A DNA stretch of 11,103 nucleotides, from the NCBI GenBank assembly GCA_947305675.1, contig CAMZED010000049.1, positions 1 through 11,103 on the forward strand. The letters are read 5' to 3'. Shown here in pieces: positions 1 to 5,960 of this stretch. Made by a program: the position numbers and the translations under genes. A model generated the notes under the pieces. That model saw nothing but the letters and a program-made list of their open reading frames with translations. It made no database searches and was not told where the DNA came from. Positions within the stretch are counted from its first letter, which is position 1. Every line of letters begins with the position of its first letter. The DNA comes from an uncultured Clostridia bacterium (GTDB taxonomy: Bacteria; Bacillota; Clostridia; Oscillospirales; CAG-382).

Positions 1-191
1 TTTATCCCTGAAATCCAATACTCTTCACCGGTCTCAATGTCATAGTAGTTTCCTTTAGTCCCCTGACATTTTTGAAAAGCATGGTTGTTAAAATAAATGG
101 TTTTACCGGTTTTTGATTCTTTGACATTACCAATCCAAGCCGGACCGTTATCTGCATAACCGGTTTTCAATTCAATGTATTTGATATTCAT
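1..191 (-). CDS. Small conserved protein of unknown function, 3' end beyond the window
   Basis: An open frame of 63 codons reads leftward off the window edge, beginning MNIKYIELKTGY and containing the stretches GPAWIGNVKESKTGKTIYF and NYYDIETGEEYWISG. From memory this matches a family of roughly 90-residue proteins common in gut bacteria, often labelled 'hypothetical' or mislabelled as 1-deoxy-D-xylulose-5-phosphate synthase; it shows no resemblance to that enzyme. Many aromatic residues (Trp, Tyr, Phe) and alternating polar/hydrophobic stretches suggest a small beta-rich fold. There is no signal peptide or membrane segment. Two tandem ATGs occur (192-194 and 189-191). An AGGAGGT site at 197-203 sits at better distance (6 nt) from the second, so 191 was chosen. 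The frame is clearly AT-richer than the rest of the window, which may mean a different origin. Function unknown. Confidence 0.75.
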   Translation of the reverse strand, partial: MNIKYIELKTGYADNGPAWIGNVKESKTGKTIYFNNHAFQKCQGTKGNYYDIETGEEYWISGI

Positions 192-272
192 CATATACCT
201 CCTAAAACATACGGCAGGGATCATCATTCAACCTGTGGTCACGACCCGGATCGAGACATCAATACGGATGAA

Positions 273-422
273 TGATTTGACGCTACGCGTCATGATTTGG
301 CTTCGCCATGATTTGCGCTTCGCGCATGAATTGAATTGCGCTCCATGCCCCGCAGGGCAATTCATGTGCAGAAAGCACAATTCATGCCGTCAGGCAATTC
401 ACGCGCCGTCAGGCGCAATTCA
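273..422. repeat. Tandem array of seven short hairpins with 5-nt spacers (BIME/REP-like)
   Basis: Seven small inverted repeats follow one another: 278-292 (TGACGC/GCGTCA, loop TAC), 298-308 (TGGC/GCCA, loop TTC), 314-326 (TGCGC/GCGCA, loop TTC), 346-359 (TGCCC/GGGCA, loop CGCA), 365-379 (TGTGC/GCACA, loop AGAAA), 385-396 (TGCC/GGCA, loop GTCA) and 403-416 (GCGCC/GGCGC, loop GTCA). The stems differ in sequence but stay paired, while the spacers are fixed: TGATT at 273, 293 and 309, TGAAT at 327, and ATTCA at 360, 380, 397 and 418. A longer pairing GAATTGC/GCAATTC (333-339 with 357-363) encloses the central hairpin. The last spacer, read on the minus strand, supplies the rlmD stop codon. Different stems with conserved pairing argue for a role as RNA or DNA structure, perhaps mRNA 3'-end protection or termination, or a dispersed intergenic repeat. 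Not a CRISPR. Confidence 0.8.
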
Positions 423-1574
423 TTGTCGAGACAGTAAACATACTGTCTCGACATGCCTTGTAAACGGAAACATATCCACCGGGACGGCGGATCTCGCCCT
501 ATATCCGTGCGAGGTAAGGAACCGCAGGTCGCGCGCAAGAGTTTCGGGGTTGCAGGAGACGTAAACGACGCGCTTTGGCGCAAGGGCGGCGACCGAGCGC
601 AAAAACTTTATATCGCTGCCGGTGCGGGGCGGATCCATCACCAGAACGTCGATCTTTTCGCCGGAAGCGGCAAGCTCAAGCGCAAACTCGCCGGCGTCGG
701 CGCAATAAAACTCCGCGTTGGAGACCCCGTTCATTTCGGCGTTGCGGCGGGCGTCGCCGACGGCGGCGGCGACCGATTCCACGCCGATCACCCTGCCCGC
801 GCTCCTCGAGGCGAGCAAGCCGATGGTCCCGGTGCCGCAATAGGCGTCAAACACCGTCTCGCTGCCGGAAAGCCCCATAGCCTCGACCGCGAGCGCATAA
901 AGCCGCCCGGTCTGTTTGGGATTCACCTGATAAAACGCGCCCGGCGATATGCGGAACCGCATCCCGTCGATGAGGTCCTCGATATATCCGGCGCCGTAAA
1001 GCACGCGGTTCTTTTCGCCGAGCACCATATTCGTAAACTTCGGGTTGACGTTTTGTATTACCGTGGTGACCGAAGGCATTTTTTGAACAAGCAAAGAAAC
1101 AAGCTCGTCCAACCGCGCGACTTTTTCGTCGCCGGTGACCAGCACCACCATGATCTGCAGGCTGTTGAAGCCTTTGCGTACCTGAACGTGGCGCAGCCCG
1201 CCTTTTAAAGTATTCTCGTTGAATATGCTTATATCCAGGCTCCGCGCAAGCGAAATGACTGTTTGGATCACCTCGTCGCATTCGGCTTCCTGGATCATAC
1301 AGCGTTTTACCGGGACGACGGTATGCTCCGACGAGCGGTATATCCCCGCGACGGTAACGCCGCGGTGCCTGGCGAACGCCGCCTGGGCTTTATAGCGGTA
1401 GCGCTCGGGGTCTTCCATTGCGACGACGGGCGCCACCCGGCAATATCTGCCGATGAGTTTTATTACCTCCGACCTTTTAAGGCGGATCTGTTCCTCATAG
1501 GTAAGGTTGCGAAGCTGACAGCCGCCGCATTTTTTGTAATATTCGCAGCCTTCGCGTTTTATTTTTCCGGTCAT
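420..1574 (-). CDS. rlmD: 23S rRNA (uracil-C5)-methyltransferase, RlmD/RlmCD type
   Basis: This 384-residue protein is an S-adenosylmethionine-dependent RNA methyltransferase of the TrmA/RumA family, which makes 5-methyluridine in 23S rRNA. Cys10, Cys16, Cys19 and Cys92 are placed as the family's iron-sulfur cluster ligands. The SAM site is VFDAYCGTGTIGL (241-253), DPPR lies at 314-317, the catalytic cysteine is Cys341 in VSCNPETLARDL, and the likely general base is Glu376 in HVETV. Most relatives carry an N-terminal TRAM RNA-binding domain of about 60 residues. Here the protein starts directly at the cysteine cluster, so TRAM is absent. The ATG overlaps the stop of the MBL-hydrolase gene as ATGA, and no good Shine-Dalgarno site precedes it, pointing to translational coupling. 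In Bacillota one enzyme (RlmCD) can modify two uracils (U747 and U1939), so the exact target cannot be read from sequence. Confidence 0.9.
   Translation of the reverse strand: MTGKIKREGCEYYKKCGGCQLRNLTYEEQIRLKRSEVIKLIGRYCRVAPVVAMEDPERYRYKAQAAFARHRGVTVAGIYRSSEHTVVPVKRCMIQEAECDEVIQTVISLARSLDISIFNENTLKGGLRHVQVRKGFNSLQIMVVLVTGDEKVARLDELVSLLVQKMPSVTTVIQNVNPKFTNMVLGEKNRVLYGAGYIEDLIDGMRFRISPGAFYQVNPKQTGRLYALAVEAMGLSGSETVFDAYCGTGTIGLLASRSAGRVIGVESVAAAVGDARRNAEMNGVSNAEFYCADAGEFALELAASGEKIDVLVMDPPRTGSDIKFLRSVAALAPKRVVYVSCNPETLARDLRFLTSHGYRARSAVPVDMFPFTRHVETVCLLSRQ
424..453. repeat. Perfect 13-bp inverted repeat inside the 3' end of rlmD
   Basis: TGTCGAGACAGTA at 424-436 and TACTGTCTCGACA at 441-453 are exact reverse complements around the loop AACA. 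On the minus strand this lies in the rlmD codons for the conserved C-terminal HVETV-x-LLSR segment, so part of the symmetry may be a by-product of that protein motif. A strong hairpin would form at the very end of the mRNA coding region. No T-run follows on either strand, so it is not a classical terminator by itself. It also begins with TG and ends with CA like the neighbouring array units. Confidence 0.8.
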
Positions 1575-2197
1575 AAATTCTTTAAATACGGGTTGAAACG
1601 TTTCTCGTCAACAAGTGTCGTCGGGTCGTCGTGACCGGGATAGACGTCGTAATCGCCGGGCATATCCTTAAGCGCCCTGAGCGAGCGCATAAGCTGTTCC
1701 TCGTTCCCGCCGAGGTGGGTGGTGCCGATGCTCCTTTTAAAAAGCGTGTCGCCGGTGAACATCATTCCGTCGAAGATATAGCAAACGCTGCCGGGAGTGT
1801 GTCCCGGGGTCGGCACGACGTAAAACTCGAAACCCGCGGCGGAATAAAGTCCCTCGCCGTCGAAAAGAAAATCGGCGGGCTCGAACGGGCGCGGATCGTA
1901 AGGTATCACCGACGAAAAAACGTCGCGCTCGGTGAGCATGTGCGCGTCGTCCTTGTGAATGGCGACCGGAACGGTGTGCCCGCGCAGATCGCCGACGGCA
2001 AGTATGTGGTCGAAATGCCCGTGAGTGAGCAATATAAGCCGGCAGACCGCGTCCATACGGAAAAGCGCGTCCTGAATGACGGTGAGATCGTCGCCGGGAT
2101 CGATCACCACGGCATCGCGCGATTCGCTGTGTTTGATTATATAACAGTTGGTAGAAAGCGATCCGACGATCACCCTTTTTACCGTCATTTCCTTCAT
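1571..2197 (-). CDS. MBL-fold metallo-hydrolase, glyoxalase II-like (YcbL type)
   Basis: A 208-residue soluble metallo-beta-lactamase-fold protein of the compact glyoxalase II-like group. The metal-binding pattern is complete: THGHFDH with His59, His61, Asp63 and His64, then His133 in PTPGHTPGS, Asp150 in FTGDTLF and His189 in YPGHD. This predicts a two-metal hydrolase. It lacks the long C-terminal substrate domain of true hydroxyacylglutathione hydrolase, so the natural substrate (a thioester such as an acyl-thiol adduct, or something else) is unknown. The start at 2197 is preceded by GGGAAGTG about 8-10 nt upstream. The second ATG at codon 4 follows too closely on its own purine run and was not preferred. 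It sits 32 nt after rbsK and overlaps rlmD by 4 nt, so all three genes are probably one transcript. No functional link to either neighbour is obvious. Confidence 0.88.
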   Translation of the reverse strand: MKEMTVKRVIVGSLSTNCYIIKHSESRDAVVIDPGDDLTVIQDALFRMDAVCRLILLTHGHFDHILAVGDLRGHTVPVAIHKDDAHMLTERDVFSSVIPYDPRPFEPADFLFDGEGLYSAAGFEFYVVPTPGHTPGSVCYIFDGMMFTGDTLFKRSIGTTHLGGNEEQLMRSLRALKDMPGDYDVYPGHDDPTTLVDEKRFNPYLKNL

Positions 2198-2229
2198 TTT
2201 ATTTCACTTCCCGCAAAATGCAAAACCTT

Positions 2230-3156
2230 TTAACCGCGCCGTGCGATAAAATCGGCTACTTCGTCGCGCGTCGGGATCGAAGCGAGCGAGCCGGGACGGG
2301 TTACGGTGAGCGCGCCGACCGCGTTTGCGAACCTGGCGGCGGAGATAATATCGCCGGAGTTGAGATATTCAACGGCGAGCGCCGCGGTGAATGCGTCGCC
2401 GGCGGCGGTGGTATCGACGGCGTTTACGTCGAACGGAGAAATAAGATCGCAATATTTGCCGTCGTAAACATAGCATCCGCGCGCACCGAGTTTAAGCACG
2501 ACGTAGCGTATATCTACCTTGCTGCAAAGCGCCATCGAAGCGCGCAGGCAGTTATCCAGGCTGTTGGGACGGATGCCGGTGAGGATCTCGGTCTCGTTTT
2601 CGTTGGGCGAGAAGACCTCCACCCGTTCCAGCTTGCCGAGCGGAAATTCCGGATCCGCCGGCCCGGCGTCGACAAAGAAAGGCAGCCCCTCATAGGCGGC
2701 GGTACGCGCGGCGGTGACGATCGCTTCACGGTTGATCTCGAACTGAGTCATGACCGCGTCGGGGTAAGCGCCGAATGCCGCCTCTATGTCGGATTCGTTG
2801 ATTTTTTTGTTTGCTCCGGGATAAACGACAATACGGTTGGTCCCGCCTTTTTCGAGCAAAACGACGGCAAGCCCGGTCTGTTCGAGCCGGTCGACGCGGA
2901 TAAACCTTGTGTCTATCCCTTTGGAGGCAAAAAGTTCAAGCAGTTTGTCGCCATAGGCGTCGTCGCCCACGCGTGAGCAAAAGACCGCCTCTGCTCCGAG
3001 GTTGGACACCGCCACCGCGGTATTGGCGCCTTTTCCGCCGGAAGTGAAGGCATAAGCGCCGTCGGAGATCATTGTTTCGCCCGGCGCGGGGATATAGGGA
3101 GTGGACAACATGAGATCGATGTTTGAACTTCCCGTTACGAGTATCCTTTTTGACAT
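2230..3156 (-). CDS. rbsK: Ribokinase (PfkB family sugar kinase)
   Basis: A 308-residue PfkB-family kinase closest in motif pattern to ribokinase, which phosphorylates D-ribose at O5 using ATP for entry into the pentose phosphate and nucleotide pathways. The N-terminal GSSNIDL places a substrate-binding Asp at 15. The first PfkB signature is SGGKGANTAVAVSNLGA (39-55). PNENE (185-189) follows, and the second signature DTTAAGDAF (248-256) holds the anion hole and catalytic base Asp254. TRPGSLASIP near 286-295 fits the ribokinase monovalent-cation loop. An upstream in-frame ATG (3177) would add seven residues, but a GGGGGT site 6 nt before 3156 and the family's usual N-terminus favour the shorter form. 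No ribose transporter, RbsD or RbsR lies in the window, so it may salvage ribose from internal nucleosides, and a related sugar substrate is possible. It is first gene of the unit with the MBL hydrolase and rlmD. Confidence 0.88.
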   Translation of the reverse strand: MSKRILVTGSSNIDLMLSTPYIPAPGETMISDGAYAFTSGGKGANTAVAVSNLGAEAVFCSRVGDDAYGDKLLELFASKGIDTRFIRVDRLEQTGLAVVLLEKGGTNRIVVYPGANKKINESDIEAAFGAYPDAVMTQFEINREAIVTAARTAAYEGLPFFVDAGPADPEFPLGKLERVEVFSPNENETEILTGIRPNSLDNCLRASMALCSKVDIRYVVLKLGARGCYVYDGKYCDLISPFDVNAVDTTAAGDAFTAALAVEYLNSGDIISAARFANAVGALTVTRPGSLASIPTRDEVADFIARRG

Positions 3157-3188
3157 ATTTTTACCCCCGAAATACAATACTTCACTTT

Positions 3189-3217
3189 ATTTTACTACAA
3201 ACATTCGGTATTGTCAA
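3189..3217 (-). promoter_or_regulatory. Sigma-A-type promoter for rbsK, with -35 inside spoIIID
   Basis: On the minus strand TTGACA (3212-3217) is followed after exactly 17 nt by TAAAAT (3189-3194): a perfect -35 and a 5/6 -10. Transcription would start near 3182, about 26 nt before the rbsK ATG. The -35 box and spacer lie within the last codons of spoIIID, whose TAG stop (3195-3197) directly abuts the -10. This allows rbsK to be transcribed in vegetative cells independently of spoIIID, with possible read-through during sporulation because no terminator separates the genes. Confidence 0.7.
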
Positions 3218-3461
3218 CTTTTTTATACTTCATTCTGGTAGCGATCCCGCCCCGAATATGGCGCTCGCTGCGGTTAAATTCCAGCACCGCCCGGACCTTT
3301 CGGTAAAGCTCGCCGTCGATGGTTTGCAACCGCTCGGTAAGATCTTTATGCACCGTGCTTTTGCTTACTCCGAACCTGTTCGCCGCGCCGCGCACGGTCG
3401 CTCCCGTGGCGGCGACGTATTCCCCGGTCTGCAAAACGCGCCGCATCAAGTCATCACGCAT
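3195..3461 (-). CDS. spoIIID: Sporulation transcriptional regulator SpoIIID
   Basis: An 88-residue DNA-binding protein matching SpoIIID, the small mother-cell regulator that in Bacillus and Clostridia acts with sigma-E to activate or repress genes during endospore formation and promotes the sigK stage. The helix-turn-helix is ATVRGAANRFGVSKSTVHKD (21-40), followed by the family's LTERL and a basic tail SERHIRGGIATRMKYK (65-80), which in SpoIIID contributes a second DNA contact. Length fits the family (about 80-95). The frame stays open far upstream through tmcAL, but the N-terminus MRDDLMRRV and an AAAGGGTG site 7 nt before 3461 fix the start. The last residues differ from relatives because they encode the rbsK -35 region. 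The 56-nt leader (3462-3517) shows no convincing sigma-A promoter. CATATCAAT (minus, about 3496-3504) is only loosely like a sigma-E -10, so its control is undecided. Confidence 0.93.
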   Translation of the reverse strand: MRDDLMRRVLQTGEYVAATGATVRGAANRFGVSKSTVHKDLTERLQTIDGELYRKVRAVLEFNRSERHIRGGIATRMKYKKVDNTECL

Positions 3462-3517
3462 ACTGACACACCCTTTATGTGCTGATACGTTAACATTGAT
3501 ATGCGGCGCGTTATGAA

Positions 3518-4681
3518 TTAAGAATCGACTTTTTTTATAAAAGGAGTAAACGCTTTGTCGGCTGGAGGCGGCGAAGGCGCGGTCAGCGCGATTATATCCG
3601 ATATCCGCTTCGAGAGCGCGTAATATTCTTTGGTCGGTCCCCGTCCGGCGTTGAGCGCCGCGGCGGGTTTTGTTATTATTTCGATCATTTTGTTTTCGCG
3701 GTTGGCGGCGAGTATTTCGCAGCCCTTTTCGTCGGCGGCGAGCACCGCCGCAAAAGGCGGATCGCGGCGCACGGCGGAAGCTGTTATTCCGAACGCCGCG
3801 GAAAGAACCGCGCGCCGCACCCTCGCGGCGGTATATTTTTTGTCGACGCAGGCGGAACACAGACCGTAAAAACTGTTTGCGCGTTTTGCACCGCGAACAA
3901 GTTTTGCCGCGAGATCGTCGGTCATACCGTAAACGTTTTTAAGTTCCTCCGCGCCCGAAAGTCCGCGGAAAAACGCGATGAACCAGCTGTCCAGCCTTGA
4001 AATATCGCGCCGGAAATCCGATCCGAGCTCCGCGGCGAAAACCTCCGACGCGCCCGGCGGGACCGAACCGATAAGGTCCCGGTCGCAAAGCGAACGCAAT
4101 TCGGACGACGAAGCAAAACCCGGTGCGCGCGGAATGACAAAGGGTTCGGTTTCGGCGCCGCCGAGGTTTTTGATATATTCGACGGCAAGTATGTTGTTCG
4201 GCTTTTTCATTTCCGCCGCGGCGTCAGGCCCGATGAATTCTTCGATCGCGCGGGTGAACGCCGAAGGATAGGAAAGGCTGCTTCCCCCGCCCGAAAGCTC
4301 TTTTAAACGCGTCGCGAAGGAATCGTTTTTAAACAGCGCGGCGACCGAAAACAGCAATTCTTTATCGCCCTCGGCGCCGAAAGCCAGCGCGTCCGATCCG
4401 ATCGCGGAGGCGATAAACACTCCGGCGCGGGCAAAATCCGCCGCCGAGGCAAAGCACCACGGGGCGGGCAGTTCAAGCACAAGATCGGCTCCGTTTTCGA
4501 CGGCGGCGCGTGCGCGGACATATTTCCCGGCGACGGCGCAATCGCCGCGTTGTACGACGTCGCCGCTCATAATGCATACAACGGCGCCGAACTCGCTTTT
4601 TATGCGTTCGAGCTGGTGAAGATGACCGTGGTGAAAAGGATTGTATTCACATATGACCGAGGCGAAGCGGCGGTTTTCCAT
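3518..4681 (-). CDS. tmcAL: tRNA(Met) cytidine acetate ligase TmcAL (YlbM family)
   Basis: A 387-residue cytosolic enzyme that uses ATP and acetate to form acetyl-adenylate and transfers the acetyl group to the wobble cytidine (ac4C34) of elongator tRNA-Met, aiding correct AUG decoding. The nucleotidyltransferase-like N-terminus holds ICEYNPFHHGH (10-20) with the HxGH motif at 17-20, followed by SGDVVQRGD (39-47). PNNILAVEYIK (161-171) and the basic stretch KKYTAARVRRA (281-291) are further family hallmarks. Length is close to the usual 390-420. The start at 4681 is preceded by AAGGGA about 10 nt upstream. It is divergent from ackA, a pairing I recall as common in Clostridia and sensible because both enzymes handle acetate activation. 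It has its own strong promoter overlapping that of ackA. Older annotations call it DUF795 or 'nucleotidyltransferase'. Confidence 0.93.
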   Translation of the reverse strand: MENRRFASVICEYNPFHHGHLHQLERIKSEFGAVVCIMSGDVVQRGDCAVAGKYVRARAAVENGADLVLELPAPWCFASAADFARAGVFIASAIGSDALAFGAEGDKELLFSVAALFKNDSFATRLKELSGGGSSLSYPSAFTRAIEEFIGPDAAAEMKKPNNILAVEYIKNLGGAETEPFVIPRAPGFASSSELRSLCDRDLIGSVPPGASEVFAAELGSDFRRDISRLDSWFIAFFRGLSGAEELKNVYGMTDDLAAKLVRGAKRANSFYGLCSACVDKKYTAARVRRAVLSAAFGITASAVRRDPPFAAVLAADEKGCEILAANRENKMIEIITKPAAALNAGRGPTKEYYALSKRISDIIALTAPSPPPADKAFTPFIKKVDS

Positions 4682-4695
4682 TTGTCAAAAATCCC

Positions 4696-4724
4696 TTGCA
4701 ATTCAAAGATAATGGTAGTATAAT
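4696..4724 (+). promoter_or_regulatory. Promoter of ackA-radC
   Basis: Plus-strand TTGCAA (4696-4701), a 17-nt spacer and a perfect TATAAT (4719-4724). Transcription would begin near 4731, leaving a leader of about 26 nt that contains AAGGAGA (4744-4750) 6 nt before the ackA ATG. The -35 matches consensus at 4 of 6 positions. It overlaps the tmcAL promoter head-on. Confidence 0.75.
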
Positions 4725-4745
4725 GAAAAAAATATGAATTGTCAA
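4717..4745 (-). promoter_or_regulatory. Promoter of tmcAL
   Basis: Minus-strand TTGACA (4740-4745), a 17-nt spacer and TATACT (4717-4722) give a perfect -35 and 5/6 -10. The start point would fall near 4710, about 29 nt before the tmcAL ATG. The -35 overlaps the edge of the ackA ribosome binding site and the -10 shares four bases with the ackA -10. Confidence 0.75.
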
Positions 4746-4756
4746 GGAGACACAGT

Positions 4757-5959
4757 ATGTTTATTCTCGTTGTAAACGCCGGAAGTTCCTCGCTCAAATA
4801 TCAGCTTTTCGATATGGACCGCGAGGAAATGATCGCCAAAGGACTTTGCGAACGCATCGGTATCGACGGCAAACTCACCCACACCACCGTCGGCAAAGAA
4901 AAAGTCAAAAAAGACATCCCCATGCCCACCCATACCGAGGCGGTAAAAGTGGCGGTGGAATGCCTTACAGACAAAGAGTTCGGCTGTATTTCGGATATGA
5001 GCCAGATCTCCGCCGTCGGCCACAGGATAGTGTCGGGCGGTCCCTGGCTTATAAACAGCGTTCAAATAGACGGACCGGACGGAAAAGTGCTTGAAGATCT
5101 GCATAAATGCTTCGACCTCGCTCCGCTCCACACAAAAGCGCATCTTCAGGGTATCGAGGGCTGTATGAGCATAATGCCCGGCGTGCCTCAGGTGCTGGTT
5201 ATGGATACCGCGTTCCACCAAACTATGCCGGCGCAGGCTTATACCTACCCGATCGATTATGAAACGGCGCAAAAATACGCCATCCGCCGCTATGGCGCGC
5301 ACGGCACTTCGCACCGCTACGTTTCGGGCAAAGCCATTGAATATCTCGGCAACAAAAACGCAAAGATCGTCACCTGCCACCTCGGGAACGGGTCGTCGAT
5401 ATCGGCGGTGGACGGCGGGAAATGCGTCGACACCTCTATGGGACTCACCCCGCTTGAAGGCGTTATAATGGGATCGCGCTGCGGCAGTATCGACCCGGCG
5501 ATAGTTCCTTTCGTTATGGAACGCGAAAACATCCCCGCCGACAAAATGGGCGATTGGATGAACAAAAAATGCGGATTCCTTGGGCTTTCCGGCGTTTCCT
5601 CCGACCTGCGCGACGTGCGTGAAGCCGCCGCGAACGGAAACGAACGCGCCAAACTCGCGCTGGATATCCTTGCTTACCAGATCAAAAAATACATCGGCGC
5701 CTATGCCGCCGCAATGAACGGGCTCGATTGCGTTGTGTTTACCGCCGGGATCGGCGAAAACGACGACGAGATGCGTGCCGCCGCAATGAAAGATATGGAA
5801 TTCTACGGCATAAAACTTGACGCCGAAAAGAACAAGCAGCGCGGCTGTTTTGAGATCCACGCCGACGATTCCCGCGTGAAGATCCTTGTTATCCCGACAA
5901 ACGAAGAGCTTGTTATTGCTTCCGACACGTTGGCGATAGTTACCGGCAAGGAAATCTGA
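4757..5959 (+). CDS. ackA: Acetate kinase
   Basis: A 400-residue cytosolic enzyme interconverting acetyl phosphate + ADP with acetate + ATP, the ATP-yielding last step of acetate fermentation. Motifs in order: VNAGSSSLK with Asn7, GHRIVSGG with His89/Arg90, MDTAFHQTMP with the catalytic Asp150, RYGAHGTSH with the transition-state His182, the phosphate loop HLGNGSS (208-214), GSRCGSIDPAI with Arg241, TAGIGEN (329-335) and the metal-binding Glu in TNEEL (381-385). Length equals the family norm. An upstream ATG at 4739 exists, but AAGGAGA 6 nt before 4757 and the canonical MFILVVNAG N-terminus decide the start. The usual partner phosphotransacetylase (pta) is not in the window and must be elsewhere. 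Instead radC follows after 1 nt, and tmcAL is divergent. Confidence 0.97.
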   Translation: MFILVVNAGSSSLKYQLFDMDREEMIAKGLCERIGIDGKLTHTTVGKEKVKKDIPMPTHTEAVKVAVECLTDKEFGCISDMSQISAVGHRIVSGGPWLINSVQIDGPDGKVLEDLHKCFDLAPLHTKAHLQGIEGCMSIMPGVPQVLVMDTAFHQTMPAQAYTYPIDYETAQKYAIRRYGAHGTSHRYVSGKAIEYLGNKNAKIVTCHLGNGSSISAVDGGKCVDTSMGLTPLEGVIMGSRCGSIDPAIVPFVMERENIPADKMGDWMNKKCGFLGLSGVSSDLRDVREAAANGNERAKLALDILAYQIKKYIGAYAAAMNGLDCVVFTAGIGENDDEMRAAAMKDMEFYGIKLDAEKNKQRGCFEIHADDSRVKILVIPTNEELVIASDTLAIVTGKEI

Positions 5960-5960
5960 T

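Noticed and set aside
237..246. GGTCACGACC as an operator for the left-edge small gene
   Set aside because: Four-base arms only, with no nearby -10/-35 pair to give it meaning.
273..422. CRISPR array
   Set aside because: Units are 15-20 bp, the variable parts are self-complementary hairpins and the constant parts only 5 nt; no cas genes are present.
3490..3517. Sigma-E promoter for spoIIID (CATATCAAT with TTCATA upstream)
   Set aside because: The -10 resemblance is partial and the spacing to any -35-like sequence is wrong; expected biologically but not supported well enough to annotate.
3462..3860. Upstream extension of the spoIIID frame to 221 residues
   Set aside because: The added part overlaps tmcAL in another frame and is Arg-rich nonsense. 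SpoIIID proteins start at the MRDD-like position, which has its own ribosome binding site.
4742..5860. A 372-codon open frame on the minus strand
   Set aside because: Antisense to ackA, whose motifs are complete; no supporting start signal.
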